From: Riptortus pedestris
Taxonomy: Eukaryota > Arthropoda > Insecta > Hemiptera > Alydidae
Direction: 5' to 3'
Assembly: GCA_019009955.1 (NCBI GenBank)
Contig: CM032228.1
Coordinates: 226,612,501-226,676,500 of the forward strand
Length of the DNA stretch: 64,000 bases
Part shown: in pieces, positions 11,830 to 23,800 of the stretch
Layout: the number at the start of each line of letters is the position of its first letter
Position numbering within the stretch: position 1 is the stretch's first letter
Notes under the pieces: generated by a model
Told to the model about the DNA's origin: nothing
Database searches by the model: none
What the model saw: the letters and a program-made list of their open reading frames with translations, nothing else
Translations under genes and position numbers: made by a program

Positions 11830-13530
11830 TCAGAGAGAATTGATGTCTTGTGATCAAAGAAATCAGTGCAGCATTGATACCGTGACATTTCCAGCTCATA
11901 AGTCAGTTTGCAAATTAATCAAGTGCCCTTGATGGAGTTCAGACACGTGATGTAATACATAAGACATTGGATCTTGTTATAAATAGACCGATTCCAGGCC
12001 ATGATTAGCAATCTCCTCTACTTAGCATCGATGCAGAACTCATTTATCCCGTTCAGTAGTGATTCGTTAAAACAAGCAACTGAATCAATCGATAAAGATA
12101 ATTTATGAATGAGTCTTGAGACAAAAATTGACAAATTTGGTTATTATCATTAGTTTATTGGGAAACTAAAAAATAAAGAAAATAGGATTAACAACATTCA
12201 TTTCCACTTTTATAGTATGCTATCTTTTATAATTGCTAGATTCTATTGCTTCTAATCTATCTCACCCGATACTAAAGTGAATACTATTTTATTTGGGTGT
12301 AAAATGTTTAATCGATTATTGAAATCACAAGTTTTGCGATTTATATGTGAAATGACCCACCTGTTTGATATTGCCAGAGCTTAGTAACTTCATACAACTT
12401 TTAGAAATATTTAGCTGAAAGCACAAAACTAGTTTAGTGTACTAAATTGGTTATGACAATACAACAATTCATGAATTCATTATTTTTTATCCATAAAGAC
12501 ATGTTGACACTTTTGATTTAAATGAAAAATACATCTGAGCAATAAAAATATTAAAATGTATTTCAATAATAGCCGGGCGTAAAAATTTCCAATGCACAGC
12601 ATCAGGTATTAATTAATATTCCGTTACGCAGGGATATATGCAAAAATTTATATAAAATGTCATTTTCATCATCTATTAGGTGGGACCTATGGATAATTGG
12701 AGAAGTTCGGTAAAAATCGAGTCTTGAATACAATGGCAATAGCTAATTTTGCTTTAGGGAATCTGCTAAAAGGTTCAGGATGTGTTTAATAAGTCTATTT
12801 TATTTAAAGGAATAAAGAATTAATAATACTATTTTTTATAGACCTAAGATGAACATGTTAGATGATAATATTTCTATATTAAGAACGTTCATCCTAAAAT
12901 AAATTAAATTTTAAGAATAGCGGATGTCCCATGAATATGTCCATTCTGCCACTCGTTATCAGTGTGTCTGCCTAGTTTAACTGAGAGATGATACAGACCT
13001 GATAAGAGCGGGTGGAAAAACCGAAAGAGGGAGCCAAGAGACGGGCCATTTACAGAAGTCACTGGAAATTCTAATAGGGCTTTGATTCACGACAAGGCCG
13101 AGATATGAAACATTTGCTGACTCTTTCCAGACCATGCTTTTTCATAAAGGTCAAAAATAAAGACTCTGACCGTATCGCATATCACGTACTGGCGCTATTA
13201 CAGCGACTGGTTCTCAGATATAAGACGCAATCGTACAAAAAATATCTACGGATTTAATAGAAGACAGATTGAGAAATAAGGGAAGACAACATAAATTCAA
13301 CCAAATGGATGTTGTAAATGTTGACATTACTTCAGAATATATAAATGCAAATGAAGAGTTCAAAATGAGTTTGAAATAAAGAGAAAGTTCTTGCTTGCAG
13401 TTACTAGCCATATAGCCGAGATGCTATGATACGAGGTATTTAATTTACATTTCTGTTTGAAGTATACTAGCCATATTTGAGAATAAACATTTTAAATAAC
13501 AGATGTAAATTGATAAGAAAGTGGAAAATA
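11830..13530. other. Non-coding AT-rich stretch
   Basis: No feature recognised. Confidence 0.6.
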
Positions 13531-13539
13531 TGTTCCGCA

Positions 13540-13850
13540 TTACTCGTAAAATTAGTGGCACTACGTGGGGATTATAATTCCCATGTTGGCTTCCAGAGAG
13601 AAGAGATGCTTTCCGGAGAATGTAATTTCCGATGCTTAACGCCCCTTATATGCAAAACACGGCTAGCTGAGAGAGTTGAGGCAGTGGCACAAGAAAGGGG
13701 TCGCCTAGAACAACACTTTCCACAACATGCTCTGCCACTTAACCCACTCGCTCCACAGGAAGCCGGAAAAACCTTCTCTTTACCCAACACAGATTTTCAA
13801 ATAGGACCCAAAAAGTGGGGGAGGGGCCTTATCAAGGCGTTCCTCTGACG
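13540..13850. promoter_or_regulatory. GC-rich island with TATA-like and NK-type sites
   Basis: Open frames run across both strands (123 codons plus, 72 minus), as expected for GC-rich DNA rather than proof of coding. On the minus strand GCATATAAGGGG (near 13642-13653) resembles a TATA box. GCCACTTAA (13734-13742) is an NK-homeobox type site. Promoter or enhancer is inferred. Confidence 0.22.
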
Positions 13851-13859
13851 GATAAAACC

Positions 13860-15660
13860 CAACATGTATAGTTTAATCCCGGGAAATGTTGAATAAATTT
13901 CATATTGAGGCAAAGGTAGAAAGGTTGCAAATAAAATGCAAACCACATTAATTAATTAAGAAAGTTTATCCACGCTCTATATGTTTCACGCCATTCTCAG
14001 CAGCTCTTCAAGATTCGAAGTCTTACAACAGTTACATTTATAGAGCTTTCATATCCAGCTGGGTACATCATACTTGTTATAAGAGAGTAAGTTGGCTATT
14101 CAGATACCCGCTAATTCCTTTTCTACTTAAATTATTATTATTAAAATTTTTAATCAATTAAAATCCGACCCCTGGAGAAGCATAGTCAAATGATTAAACA
14201 TTATCTAGGTTTATAAAATGTTGACGTCCGAACGCGTCGTCTTCATCCAGACAGTCATCAAGATACATATAAGACAAAGATCAGAATACCTGGATAAAAA
14301 GCCGAAAATAGGAACTTTTTAATTCCAAAAACTTACAAACAACTTTTCCTTATTGTAAATTCCTCATATCCTTTTTTTAGCGTGTAATAATCCATTATTT
14401 TTCTCTTTAATTAATTCTTAATTACTTCCTTTCATGACAATAAAAGTATAGTCACTATCGTTTAAAAGGGAAGACTCTTTATGGCGAATGTAATTGTTGA
14501 CCCGATATCGTCGTTCTATTTCTTAAGAAGATGACCTTTATTTCTGCAATTAATCATCTTGAATTAACATATTTATGAACGCTCCTCAAAGCTCTGCATG
14601 TTGGCAGCACTGGATGTCTCATGATGCATGATTTCGAAATGAAGATAACTTATTTTTTCTGTTTTACACTGAATATGGATGAGTTCATCAAAAGGATTAG
14701 CCATGTAATATTTCACGAGGAATAAACGCTATTATGATTTACTTCATCACATTCGTCCATGTCCGATTTTTACCATTAACGAACATAATTAAAACTGGCC
14801 GTAAGTGAGTTAACAAACAAATGATTCTGTTTTCTTTTCTACTTTGTGGATTAATTGAAGATTTCCTATGGAAGCCCCAAATAGTTGCATAGGTTCTCTG
14901 TAGAAGGTCTATCTTGCATCGAAGAACAATAATATGAAAAAAGATGAAATGACAATGAACACTTATTGCTCAATAAAAAATAAACCTAAAAAAGAAATTT
15001 CAAAAATGGTTGCTACCATGAATTCAGAACAGACAAAATTGTTGGCACTGATCTCTTCAAGGACCTGCGAGGCCGAAATGTACTGACCTGTATTCCGATT
15101 TTCCTTCAGATAACATTTATTCTTTAAACCATCAGTAAACCTCCAATTTTCTCGCCTCCTCCAACTATTAACTCGGTTTTAAATGGAATTTATTTGCCCC
15201 CAATAATTTATAAAAGTTTTTAGCTATCGTATTTTGAGATATGCGTCATGGGCCTTTATATTAATTATATGGGAGACTGGTACATCCGCATCTCTGCATT
15301 GCTGTCGAAAGAACAGTTCGTATTTCATTAGAACGGCGCAAATAAGACGATAACCAAATTCCATATGTCCATAAAGCATATCGCAAGGACCAAGGATCAG
15401 CTGTTATGTATCAGTATATTGAAATATGAATTATCAGCTGTTAGATATTTGGCTAGCTGTGTGAGTGTATAGAATGAGTGGGTCTGTTTTGAGGTCGTTT
15501 TCGCCGACTTTCTATCCTGTTCTCCCGGCTCTGAGGTGGCCCTCCCTACGCCTCTAGCTCCTCCTCTTTCCTCATTAATATCTGGACGATATTTTATTTC
15601 AAATCTTTAATTGTTTATGACGATAGGTAAAGTGACATTAGTAAGTAATGGATCATTATT
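13860..15660. other. Non-coding stretch with one GC-richer patch
   Basis: A patch at 15470-15570 is pyrimidine- and GC-rich. Nothing specific is seen otherwise. Confidence 0.5.
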
Positions 15661-15668
15661 TTATATTT

Positions 15669-15800
15669 TAGCAGCATTCCCATACGAGGAAATCCGCTAT
15701 TGAAGTATGGCGTGATTTTGGAAAAAATACCTAAAACGATCCTGCCTAGTAGTATTCAGAAAAAATTGAAGCCTGTTCAAATGTGAGTCCTCACTCGCTG
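15669..15800 (+). mobile_element. TIR DNA element, left-end fragment
   Basis: GCAGCATTCCCATACGAGGA then AATCCGCTATTGAAG and GCGTGATTTTGG match the left end with mutations. Confidence 0.35.
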
Positions 15801-16459
15801 GAGGAAGTATTCTCAACAAATATAATTGACTAAAAACATTTTGTTGTGATTCGTGGCATTAAACCTCTATATACAATAAAAAACTAAAATTATTGTAAAA
15901 CAGGGTGTTTTTTTTTATACTGAAAACGGGTTTGCCAACCCTTTTATAATTTAAGCAGTATAATTTAAAAAAATATTGGTTTATTACTTTATATTGCAGG
16001 ACGCCTATTGATTTCTTGAGGTTACTGAAAACGTTTTTAAAGAAGGATTAATTCTCGCTTTGTGGTAAGAAATTATTTTTTAATTATGATACTAAAAATT
16101 GGAAAATATTAACGGTGAAATAGTGTTTTCAATTTTCCTTGTACTGCTGGATTCTCAAGTAAAAGTTACATCAACTTGTTGATCACATGGTCCCCATCTA
16201 GCATTGTCAGGAAACTCAGTGCCTATTTGATTAGATGTGAATTATTAGTGAAATAACAATTGAATAGACTTGAATGCCATTTGTACTCCATTTAGGAGGA
16301 AAACTCTTTGTTGACAGAAAGATGACATTCAAAAAATATTATTTACTAACGCTCTCTTTGTTCAAAAATGGCTAATTGGGCAGGTTGTCTATTAGCAATC
16401 TCTCAATTAATATCGTGGTCTCCTCCCCATGAATGCTTCTATGCAATGATGGCGAACAT

Positions 16460-16958
16460 TTGCTATTTTATAATTTTAAAAACATGCAGCTGTGCATTAT
16501 GCTTTTTGGTCGGAGACAGTAGAGTCGTCCGTGCGGACAAGTTATGTAGATGTCCCAGGAAATGGAAAATGTTAAAGGCATGAAACTTTGCTTTATCATA
16601 GCAAATGTAGAAGTTAATATGATTCAGATTTTGACTTTCTAAATGGTCCTGAGCAAGACGGACTTTAAACGTTTTATTTTCAAGAGTGAGGACTTGCTCA
16701 ATTGCTGATGACTGACTTTTCTGCTTTTGAACGTCCCATTCGGATGCAACAGTGCTCAATACTACTTCCTTCTATTGTCATGGCGTAGTGACAGCGCAGC
16801 TTACTAAACTCCACGGTAAACAGTATTACAATTGTGACGGAAACTGAGCCAGGGTAGAAGAGAATCCACCACGAGAAGCCTGACACAAAAACTAAAACTC
16901 CCAATGTTTTGTTTTGGAATACCTGAAAACCCATGGAAATAAATTCATTGGGCATAAA
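16460..16958 (-). other. Unassigned pair of overlapping minus-strand open frames
   Basis: An 85-codon frame (MPNEFISMGFQVFQNKTLGV, then a hydrophobic run FVSGFSWWILFYPGS) is followed by a 98-codon frame in a different register. Local GC is higher than in the flanks. A GGTTTTCAG/GTATTC junction near 16918 resembles an acceptor. It may be a frameshifted relic of a membrane-protein or transposon ORF; nothing in it is recognised. Confidence 0.12.
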
Positions 16959-16969
16959 ACGAAAGGCGA

Positions 16970-19900
16970 TTTCATTATGACAACCCCAAAAACAAGTCCC
17001 CCCCCCCTAGCCATCTGTATATTCAACTGGGTAATAACCAGAAATTAATTAATTAATAATAAATTTTACTTATTAGTAAGAATTCCAGGTACCTTTATAA
17101 CACCTTTCTCGATATTTTAGTTAAGAGGCAATAGTTAGAATCACATAATGTTTTTGGATCAGATCTTGGAAATTCTAAGGTTTCCTTTCTTGAAACATCA
17201 AAAATCATTTTGACTCATGTTTTTCTTAGGTATATAATACAAGTACATAATCAAGATAAGGCCAAAAAGGAAAAGGAAAACTGAATTCTTCTTCAACAAT
17301 AACAAAGATTAGAGAAGTGGATATATTTATTATTAATGATTGAGTAGCTTTAGGCCAATGAACTGCGTAGGCAAAGTTCCCGCAAAACACCGATTAACTT
17401 CCCACGGAATGTTTGAATAAGAAGACTTGCCCTAGAGACCAAATTGAATATTAATACAGTATTAAAGAAAAATACAAAATTTCTCACATATTGATCCACA
17501 ATTTAAGAAAACTTTATTATATTATTTAAGAAAAATCCCATTTTGCCTTACAATAAACAACAATCATTAATAAACAACAATGCTTGATGTTATTAAAGTG
17601 ATAGATCTATTCAGCAAAGTTCCTCCGAGTTCTGTTTGTACTATAGCACGAGCGGCTTTATCTTATCACTTAAACAGACCTAATCACAACTTATTTTGAT
17701 ACACATTCGCTTTTGTTAGCTGAGGACACGAACATTTTTAAATTCAAAAGAGGAATAACGGGGACACTAATCCACGTGAACGTTACACTAAATCTTCGTC
17801 TGATTGAAATTAATTATTGAGAGGAGTGGTTTAGTCTAACTGGTTTGGCAGAGGCACCAAATGTTAAACAAGGTCGGGAAGATTTGGAATCAAGGCCGAG
17901 GTACGTTTAACCTGGGTCAAAATCCTTTTCTAGACGCTCAGCGCTGCGAGGGAGTCAGGTAACTACACCTAAAGAAAATTCTGTCACGCAGGAGCTGAGT
18001 AATAAGCAAATTTCTAAGATAATGAACAGGGGAGATTCAATATAAGGCTTTATATTTCTGCTATCCCAGAAATTCCTACTTTATATTCCATTCACTGTAG
18101 GCTATTTATTTACTGAAGAGTGGTACTTTACTACGTAGCATCCTCTCCCATCAAATGTTTTAAACATGAAACGTACCATCTAGAGGAAATTAGCTAAAAT
18201 ACATGAGAATTAGTTTTGCTATATTTCTATAGTAGGATTACATGACACCCAATATTAGTTCAGGTTTCTTTTTTTAGTCCTTTAATCACGCAATTTGAGT
18301 AAATTTATATATTATAAACATATAAATAAAGTCTCAGCCTCATGATCTGAATATTTAAAATAATATCTAGATCGTTCTACTTCTGTAAAAATTAAAATGA
18401 ATGGCAGCTTCATCAGAGGCCCGCTACTCGCTAGCATACATACAAAATAGGATCTCGTTGGTGGCTACTGACCGTTCAAAAGAACGGGGTTTATAACCTC
18501 AGCCATCTCATGCATATATTTAATACTGACACTATAGACTATTTAGTAGGAGTAATTTTTTTTATTATGATTTTATATAGTATTATCATTATAATCTATT
18601 TCAACTAACAGGCTGTAATGATTGAAGAAAAAACAAACTAATAAACTATATTATTATTGGATCGTTAAGAAAAAATTGATCAACTATTTAAAGATTATTT
18701 TAATATTCAGGTTTATGACGTACTTAAACTAAAGTATATTATTTACGTGAAAGTTGGCATAAACAAACAACAGCCCAAGAATTACTGACCGAGGATTGGT
18801 TGAAAAAGAATTAAAATAAACTATCAAACATGGTACTTAGACAGTAAATAAAAAATATTTGTAACTTCAAGATTGTTAATCAATTTATTATTTAAAAATT
18901 CAAACCTTCACTTTCTTATTTTTTTTTTTGTCGAGTCAATAGCTTTTTTAGTTTAAAATACATAAAACGATATTTAGAGAAGAGAAAAAGGCATCTATAT
19001 ATAAGTAAAGATTAATTTGCATTTGTTGTATCATTTAATAATGGATTTTGAAAATTCCTGAGTTAAATTTTAAATACATTTTATGTTATTTTTATTTTTG
19101 AGGATATTTTGGTAACTCATTTTTTCGGAGGATATCTCATTTAAGAACTGAAATTGCAAAGGAATAAAGTAAAATTGATTGCTGCATGGACATTCTATAT
19201 GTTATGTTCATTGGGTGCATAGCTTCAATCCTTTTGAGATTAGATATACAATTATTAAATGGTTCGCAACAATATCCTTTAAAATTGCTAAATCTTCATT
19301 GAAAGCAACTGAGAATTTCGCTAGTCGTATTATCTTTCTTATAGTTTATTAAAACGAAGATATCTGACATTTTATTTGTTATTTTTCTACCATAAATAAA
19401 ATTTAAATTGCTTTTAGAAGCTTCACGCGATTTCAATTCTAGCTGAAAGCACTAAATTGAAAAAACAAACAAAAAAGAACAGTGATGTATTTAGAGATTA
19501 TTAATGGTGTGTGGAATAATTATAACAAATTACTTCGGCTTGTTTGAATTTAATAATGAAAATTAGTGAAGCTATCTGCTTAAAGTCCAATTTTTAAGCA
19601 TAATATTATTTAATAAATGCGGGAAAATGAGAGAAACGTGAAGAAAAGTTATGCATATTTTAGTAAGGGACTGAATACTTCCACCGCGAACTATGTAGAA
19701 GGTCACTCAATAAATTCCAGCTGTATTCATAGCTGTATGAGAGAGAACCACTCACTCAAATATGTGGGAACCCACTATATGTTTTCATCCAACATACCAC
19801 AAGCAAGAGAATATAATGCTTCATTTATAAAAAAAAATATAGGGCTTAAAAAGTTTTATAACTAAATTGAAGAGAATAAATTTCACAAAATATACTAATT

Positions 19901-20360
19901 ATTTTGTTAAAAGAAATACCGGTAATATTCTAAGGTTTTAAGATATAAGCTCTAATAAGAACATGAACTTGATATTATATCATCTAGTAGCGCTCTAATA
20001 AACTACCAAACTAATAAAGGCAAATTTATGCGAAGGATTTTCCCTTTATAAGCCTTGTAAGCGGGTTAAAATTATTATTACAGTATAGTCATTAATGGGT
20101 AACATACTGAACAAAATGTTAAAACTAAAATAATAATGTATACTAAAACATTATAATCAAAGAGATAATTTCAATTATCGGTCTATATAGTTAAGCGCAA
20201 AATACACATTAGGGACGCATAATATTTACAAATATTGTAATATTGGGGAGCACCACGTTAAAATTAATTACAAAATTTCAATACTATTCCATTGCATTTC
20301 CATTGAAGTTTAAAATTATTTATAGACAAAATGACCCAGGATATCCACTTTTACATAATA
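16970..20360. other. Non-coding AT-rich stretch
   Basis: A small inverted fragment of the TIR element's right end lies near 17982-18020. A GC-richer patch at 18405-18500 is unassigned. Confidence 0.5.
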
Positions 20361-20364
20361 AATC

Positions 20365-20450
20365 TTTTTTGGGGCTAAGGTTTGCCATAGTACATAATAC
20401 TCAATGATATCTTTTGTGTCAGATTTGATTCCCGTGAGGACTTGGAACTC
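20365..20450 (+). mobile_element. Degenerate tRNA-like SINE head
   Basis: GGGGCTAAGGTTTGCC and TCAGATTTGATTCCCGTG resemble the SINE head and B box. The body is not recognisable. Confidence 0.25.
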
Positions 20451-21410
20451 ACTAAATGATACTTTGGTTATAAAAGAATTGGTTTGTAACCTCCCCGAAT
20501 AGCGTTTGTTGCACTAATTGGACATCCATTTTTATAAATGTAATAAATACTTTGGAGCTTTTAACAATATTATAAGGAAAATTATCAAGGTTGCTCACGT
20601 TTATTAACAAGCAGGAAGCTAAGAAAATTAAATGTAGCACACTTCTGTATTGGTGATTGAGTAAGAAATTAGGTTTTTGGGATTTTTTAGTCAATATGTG
20701 CGGGAATTAGAAATATTCATTTTTCAACTGGTACGTAAATGAACTGGGAAAAAGTCAATCAGACTTTTAAAAAATGTTTTAGATTAGGTGGGATATTTAA
20801 TGCCACAATTCGTAATCATTTGTATAGTCAAATTAACAAAACAAAATTTAAGAAGTTGATTTTAGTCGGCAAAAGAGAAAGCAAAAACTTGATTATCAGG
20901 GAAAAATCGAAAAAGAGGTAATTTATTTATTAGGAATCTTCGTACGTTCAGTCAGAACTTAGTTAACTAAAGTTGCTCATGGAAATAAAGATATATGCAT
21001 TCTACACTACTTCATTGGAGAAGCACACGATGTGAAGTTAGAAAAAAATATATATATCATAATATTTTTTACTTTGCAAGTTTTCGTATAACTCTAGGCT
21101 TTATAAGAATGCATTTAAGAGTCAGTTGCCAGAGAGTAGGTTCTCTTCTTAAGAAGTATCCAAATATTTGGAATGTCTAGTACTCTTTCTATCCAAGAGT
21201 CTGAACATTCCGTGGTACTTCGAAATGGTAATTATTCGAGTTCTGAAAAATAGGATTTTTCTTCCAAATAACCAACCAAATAACATGCAAAATACAACGG
21301 AATAACCTTCTATCTCACTAGATGGTTCTCTGGGGAATATTTTAAGCCGACAGGACGCCAAAATGAGACAAAATCTTGAAATAAATATACATATGTAAGT
21401 GAGTACTTAC

Positions 21411-21505
21411 GACTATCCTGGATGGTGTTAGTTCTAGACTCCTGTTTCCAAGGACTGGCGTAGCTGGAGCAGATCCCCGGCGACAGGCCTTCTCGTACGA
21501 AGTGT
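21411..21505 (-). CDS. Candidate internal coding exon, Ser/Pro-rich leader (possible SynGAP/raskol-type RasGAP N-terminus)
   Basis: This 95-nt block on the minus strand is preceded by a pyrimidine-rich acceptor (gttctccttctgttgcag) and followed by a near-consensus donor (GTC/GTAAGTACTC). Joined to the upstream exon it reads [20 protein letters not shown] and then [12 protein letters not shown], ending in phase 0. RRGS is a basophilic-kinase type site, and the TP pairs suit proline-directed kinases. The segment looks disordered. From memory it resembles the leader that precedes the split PH domain in arthropod SynGAP/DAB2IP/raskol RasGAPs, whose next exon would begin with an FFSKR-like stretch. 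I did not find that exon in the 21 kb to the left, so the identification stays tentative. A second frame is also open through this block ([13 protein letters not shown]...), but it does not match the upstream exon's phase. Confidence 0.55.
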
Positions 21506-21583
21506 CTGCAACAGAAGGAGAACAGACTATGAGAGAGAGATCGCTGCCCCCACCACCTCGCTCTGTCTTCTTGGCACACTTAC
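21506..21583 (-). other. 78-nt mini-intron, length divisible by three and open in frame
   Basis: The intron runs GTAAGTGTG ... TTCTGTTGCAG on the minus strand, with a CT-rich tract before the acceptor. It is 78 nt long (26 codons) and has no stop in the host frame, so both the spliced and the retained transcript would remain translatable. The retained version would insert a Lys/Gly/Ser-rich stretch beginning [11 protein letters not shown]. Alternative retention is inference. Confidence 0.5.
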
Positions 21584-21680
21584 CCGCTACCGCTCCCACA
21601 GGTGGCCACAACTTTTTTTTTTCAAACAGCTGACATGAGTTCAAGTTATCATGGAGGTTGATCGATTTATCAGTCTCCAT
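21584..21680 (-). CDS. Candidate first coding exon of a minus-strand gene
   Basis: On the minus strand an ATG at 21680 (context atta-ATG-G) opens a frame of 32 codons plus one base. It ends at a donor reading GCGG/GTAAGTGTG. The peptide begins [16 protein letters not shown], continues [16 protein letters not shown], and is hydrophilic with a lysine cluster near residues 20-23 and no signal peptide or membrane segment. The one leftover base (phase 1) pairs exactly with the two leading bases of the next exon at 21411-21505, across a 78-nt intron. GC content rises sharply against the flanks, which supports an exon. I chose this ATG because it is the first Met in the open frame and the sequence upstream is AT-rich. 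The segment could instead be internal, or a 5' leader. The RasGAP suggestion given for the next exon is from memory and weak. Confidence 0.5.
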
Positions 21681-21689
21681 TAATTCAGA

Positions 21690-23700
21690 ATAACAAAGAA
21701 ATAGTCTTCCTGCAGAATGTTCTTATTGGCTACTGGTCAGTGTTAATCCCTTAAAGAACAGTATTAATTTTCCTTATCACCGATTGATTTTTCTATTTGA
21801 TTTTATGGTTTAGACCTGAATAGGCCACTGTTAACAATAATATGTATGCAGGAAGACATCATTGTTAATATGAATTACTTCTACAACCGCCTACCAGGAT
21901 GAAATTAATTATTTAGTGAACAGTAGCCCATTCTGACCAAAAATCTGATATGTCAGTTGGTGTATGGCAAATTTACCTTTAAATGCTCGTTTAACAAATA
22001 TTTTATAGGATTATTACAATTGTCTGGGTAACTCGCCCGGGTATAATACAGAGTCTTATGTTATTTGATGTGCAGTTGGAATGAGTCATATGAAATATAG
22101 TATTCCATCAAGAGGATTTATTAATAAGAAAAAGTATTGTAGCCATAAAGGTACTGATGTAAGAACAAGGTAGTCTTCTATAATGCTCCAAAACCAACCT
22201 TTCAAGTAGTACCACATCTCTAAAAAATACTCGCTAAACTTCTATTTTTTTATTCGTTCTGTGATAACGTCTTGTCTCCAAAATGTCTGTGAATTTTTAT
22301 CTAAAAATGATACCCATCGTCTTAAGTAAGCACATTTGGTATACACCGATACTTCATATGAAGTAACCAATAGAAACATGAAATTATTAACTTTTTAAAT
22401 GAATGAAGCACGTAGTGCTTTGGAAATGATTTTTTTTTTCATTTAATAAATTATCGATCACAATTTTGAAATTTCATTGGTATCACGACACAGGATTGTC
22501 CCTCAGAACACAGTAGATCTGTATAATGCTTATATAAATTAACGCAAGTAATTATAATCTGAGTAGAATCTAACACAGTCTGTGTGAACATACAAATGTA
22601 TGCTTGTGTATGAATAATCACAACTCTAGAGATAGAAAATGCAAGAATACGGCCAAAAACACATTATTTTAGGTTTTTTTTTTACATCAGAAACACTTTT
22701 TTAGAGACACCATTAATATTGAATAAATATAAAATAAAATAAAGAGCAATCATGGAACCAAATTCGAGACAATGTTTTAATGATTTATTGACACTGTGTA
22801 CCATCTGTACTAATTTACTAGATGAGTCACTTTGTAAAGTGAAAACTTGAATACAGGCTATATTTATTAATTCAAACTAAAATATATTACCATTTTAGAT
22901 TGTTTAAAAACTGTAAACTATGCTTAAGTAAGAGCAATGCAAAGTCAACAACCATTAGGCCTACATTATAGCTATGAAGGTCGGTTGATAGTCGTGTTAA
23001 TGTAAACTTATTTTATTAAGACCATTAACTTAATAAAATAATTTTGTAAACTCATTGAGGAGTTCTATAAAGAGTAGTCCAAATATTTTTCTGAATGTTT
23101 TATCAAGCTTTTATTTAATACATTGTTTAAAGTCAAAAAATAAACATCACTCATTTCAGTAATAGTTCTGAATTCCAGTGGACTTTGCCTTTGTACATGC
23201 CCGCCATAAAGATACTGTACTACTTCTAATCACGAAATATACAATATATATAAATATGCTCAGAATCACGATCTTAATACATAATTAGAAACTTATTAAC
23301 TTAAACTGATTAACTTCAAGCAATAGCAACAGCAACCTGATATTTTCAACTTTGGTGACTTATGTGAACATAGAAGATAACCAAAGGACAATGACTGAAA
23401 GTTAAAATTTATTCTCTGATAACAAGGAATTCGTCTATTATACAGTTGCACGGAAGAATATTTATTTGTGGAATTGAACAAACTAAATTTCGTTGACATG
23501 TCAAATTATACATTGCTATTTGGAAGGAGGGATTGCTAGAGTGTAATTGCTTGAAATTAGTATTTTTGAAAAAAAGATAGGTTTCGAAGATTGAGTACTT
23601 GTTTAGGAGTATTATAAAAATTAGTATATGTAATTTATAATATATATGTAGCTATAATTAAGACAATGATACATATAGCACAGGTTCCCAGCTGGTGAAA
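21690..23700. other. Non-coding AT-rich stretch upstream of the 21.6-kb exon (minus strand)
   Basis: No clear promoter motif directly upstream of the ATG at 21680. Nothing else recognised. Confidence 0.5.
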
Positions 23701-23754
23701 ATGCTCTCACCTTGAGACGGAAGAAACATTATCAGAGAAACGTGTCTAATGTTA

Positions 23755-23800
23755 AACAAAGCGCCGGAAGCAGTGGCCGCCTCGCTAGCGGTGCGCGGAA
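23755..23800. promoter_or_regulatory. Short GC island with an ETS-like core
   Basis: GCGCCGGAAGCAGTGGCCGC and following bases stand out from strongly AT-rich flanks. CCGGAAG is an ETS core. On the minus strand the island lies upstream of CTCAAG/GTGAGAGC near 23710, with one frame open between them, so a small exon cannot be excluded. Confidence 0.18.

Noticed and set aside
13477..13848. 123-codon plus-strand frame
   Set aside because: Open only because the island is GC-rich; no recognisable domain. Kept as a regulatory block.
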